Assembly: GCF_025919725.1 (NCBI RefSeq)
Contig: NZ_CP081495.1
Location: 930,001 to 994,000, forward strand
Direction of reading: 5' to 3'
Length of the DNA: 64,000 nucleotides
Origin: Flavobacterium agricola
GTDB taxonomy: Bacteria > Bacteroidota > Bacteroidia > Flavobacteriales > Flavobacteriaceae
Part shown: positions 63,250-64,000 of the stretch, piece after piece
Position numbering within the stretch: position 1 is the stretch's first letter
Layout: every line of letters begins with the position of its first letter
Program-made: the position numbers and the translations under genes
The notes under the pieces: model-generated
Told to the model about the DNA's origin: nothing
What the model saw: only the letters and a program-made list of their open reading frames with translations
Database searches by the model: none

Positions 63250-64000
63250 ATGGATGAAAATTTTTCAAGAACAGTAAAGAACATTATCACATATAGTAAA
63301 GAAGAAGCTTTACGCTTAGGACACGAATTTATTGGCACAGAACATATATTATTAGGAATTCTTAGAAACGGCAAAGGATCTGCAATTGATTTATTGCGAT
63401 CATTAAACATTGATTTAGCCGTTTTACGTAGAAAAATTGAAGGTGTTAATTTGTCTGAAGCCGAAAACGCCTTTACAAGTAGTAATGACAAAAAAAGCAT
63501 GTATTTAACACGCCAAGCTGAGCGTGCTTTAAAAACATCTTTATTAGAAGCAAAAACATTTCAGAGCCGAGAAATTAAATCGGTTCACTTGTTGCTTTGC
63601 ATTCTAAAAAATGAAAAAGACCCGATTACTAATTTATTTAACAACAGCTTTAATGTAGATTACGAACAAGCTAAGCAACTTTATAGCTCGCTTGAACATG
63701 ATAATGATACATTATTAGACACACCGCAAAACGATGCATTTGGCGACTCGGACAACGACGATCGCGATAATCCGTTTGCGCAAAATCCAAGCCAAACCAA
63801 CAAATCAAACAAAAAATCTAAAACTCCGGTTTTAGATAATTTTGGACGTGATTTAACCGAACTTGCTGAGCAAGGTAAATTAGACCCGGTAGTTGGTCGT
63901 GAAAAAGAAATTGAGCGCGTTTCTCAAATTTTATCGCGAAGAAAAAAGAACAATCCGTTGTTAATAGGTGAACCTGGGGTTGGTAAATCTGCCATTGCAG
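63250..64000 (+). CDS. clpC: ATP-dependent Clp protease ATPase ClpC, 3' truncated by window edge
   Basis: The start MDENFSRTVKNIITYSKEEA is the ClpC N-terminus, followed by the two Clp-N repeats (HEFIGTEHILLGILRNGKGS and SVHLLLCILKNEKD). An acidic or polar linker (about 160-200) leads to the first AAA+ domain, whose Walker A GEPGVGKSAIA reaches the last base of the window. About 250 residues are visible out of an expected 850. ClpC unfolds proteins for ClpP. The ATG at 63250 is preferred over a nearby out-of-frame ATG because it begins the conserved sequence. Confidence 0.95.
   Translation, partial: MDENFSRTVKNIITYSKEEALRLGHEFIGTEHILLGILRNGKGSAIDLLRSLNIDLAVLRRKIEGVNLSEAENAFTSSNDKKSMYLTRQAERALKTSLLEAKTFQSREIKSVHLLLCILKNEKDPITNLFNNSFNVDYEQAKQLYSSLEHDNDTLLDTPQNDAFGDSDNDDRDNPFAQNPSQTNKSNKKSKTPVLDNFGRDLTELAEQGKLDPVVGREKEIERVSQILSRRKKNNPLLIGEPGVGKSAIA

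Overview
The window is AT-rich, gene-dense chromosomal DNA of a member of the Flavobacteriaceae (Bacteroidota). The evidence is the promoter type (TTTG, about 19-20 bp, then TAnnTTTG), the weak or absent Shine-Dalgarno sequences, the bacillithiol gene bshA, LptD/LptF/LolA-type envelope genes, secreted proteins whose mature part begins QVGINT, a DgkA-FtsK-LolA-LptF-RibB operon, and a Pycsar-effector-type membrane protein. A Myroides/Flavobacterium-like genus is likely but cannot be fixed from the sequence alone. I see no tRNA, rRNA operon, insertion sequence, prophage or CRISPR array. The window is mostly core chromosome with a few accessory-looking genes.

Layout. 1-3.4 kb: the 3' part of an M20 peptidase, a small lipoprotein, and an operon of SRPBCC protein, zinc-ribbon protein and dienelactone hydrolase. 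3.4-11.4 kb (minus strand): a tight four-gene operon. In transcription order it encodes an HD phosphohydrolase fused to a Pycsar-effector-like membrane domain, an SdiA-regulated-type lipoprotein, a 1202-residue metallophosphoesterase with a kinase-like middle region and an outer-membrane barrel, and a GAF-domain protein. This is the most unusual module here. 11.6-11.9 kb: RNase P RNA. 12.0-14.1 kb: a small conserved protein and dnaX, which has two apparent frameshifts. 14.1-17.9 kb (minus): a polyphosphate operon (SixA-like, PPK1, Ppx) ending with a fluoride channel. 18.1-28.7 kb (minus): aroC, bshA, a GH3/serine-hydrolase fusion, and a six-gene operon of amidase, MlaD, two Fe-S proteins and two small proteins.

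28.9-33.2 kb: lptD, ridA and fabV. 33.2-37.8 kb: a small unknown gene, a secreted fibrinogen-like-domain protein and an amino-acid permease. 38.0-46.0 kb: peroxide defence (2-Cys peroxiredoxin, CGNC thioredoxin, Tpx) followed by DgkA, FtsK, LolA, LptF/G and RibB. 46.2-49.1 kb: a second secreted QVGINT protein with a C1q-like head, an unknown 379-residue protein and a ferredoxin. 49.1-52.7 kb: acyl-CoA reductase, a HAD-type protein, serC and serA. 52.8-56.0 kb: a small membrane protein and an M1-peptidase-like protein without a zinc site. 56.2-64.0 kb: a fused 2-oxoacid dehydrogenase E1, a small unknown gene, a TPR protein with gyrA, and the 5' end of clpC.

Five apparent frameshifts occur at homopolymers in genes that should be intact: dnaX twice, lptF/G, ribB and the permease. 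All four in poly-A behave as one missing A. This looks like assembly under-calling, although the A10 run in dnaX lies where gamma/tau-type slippage would be expected.
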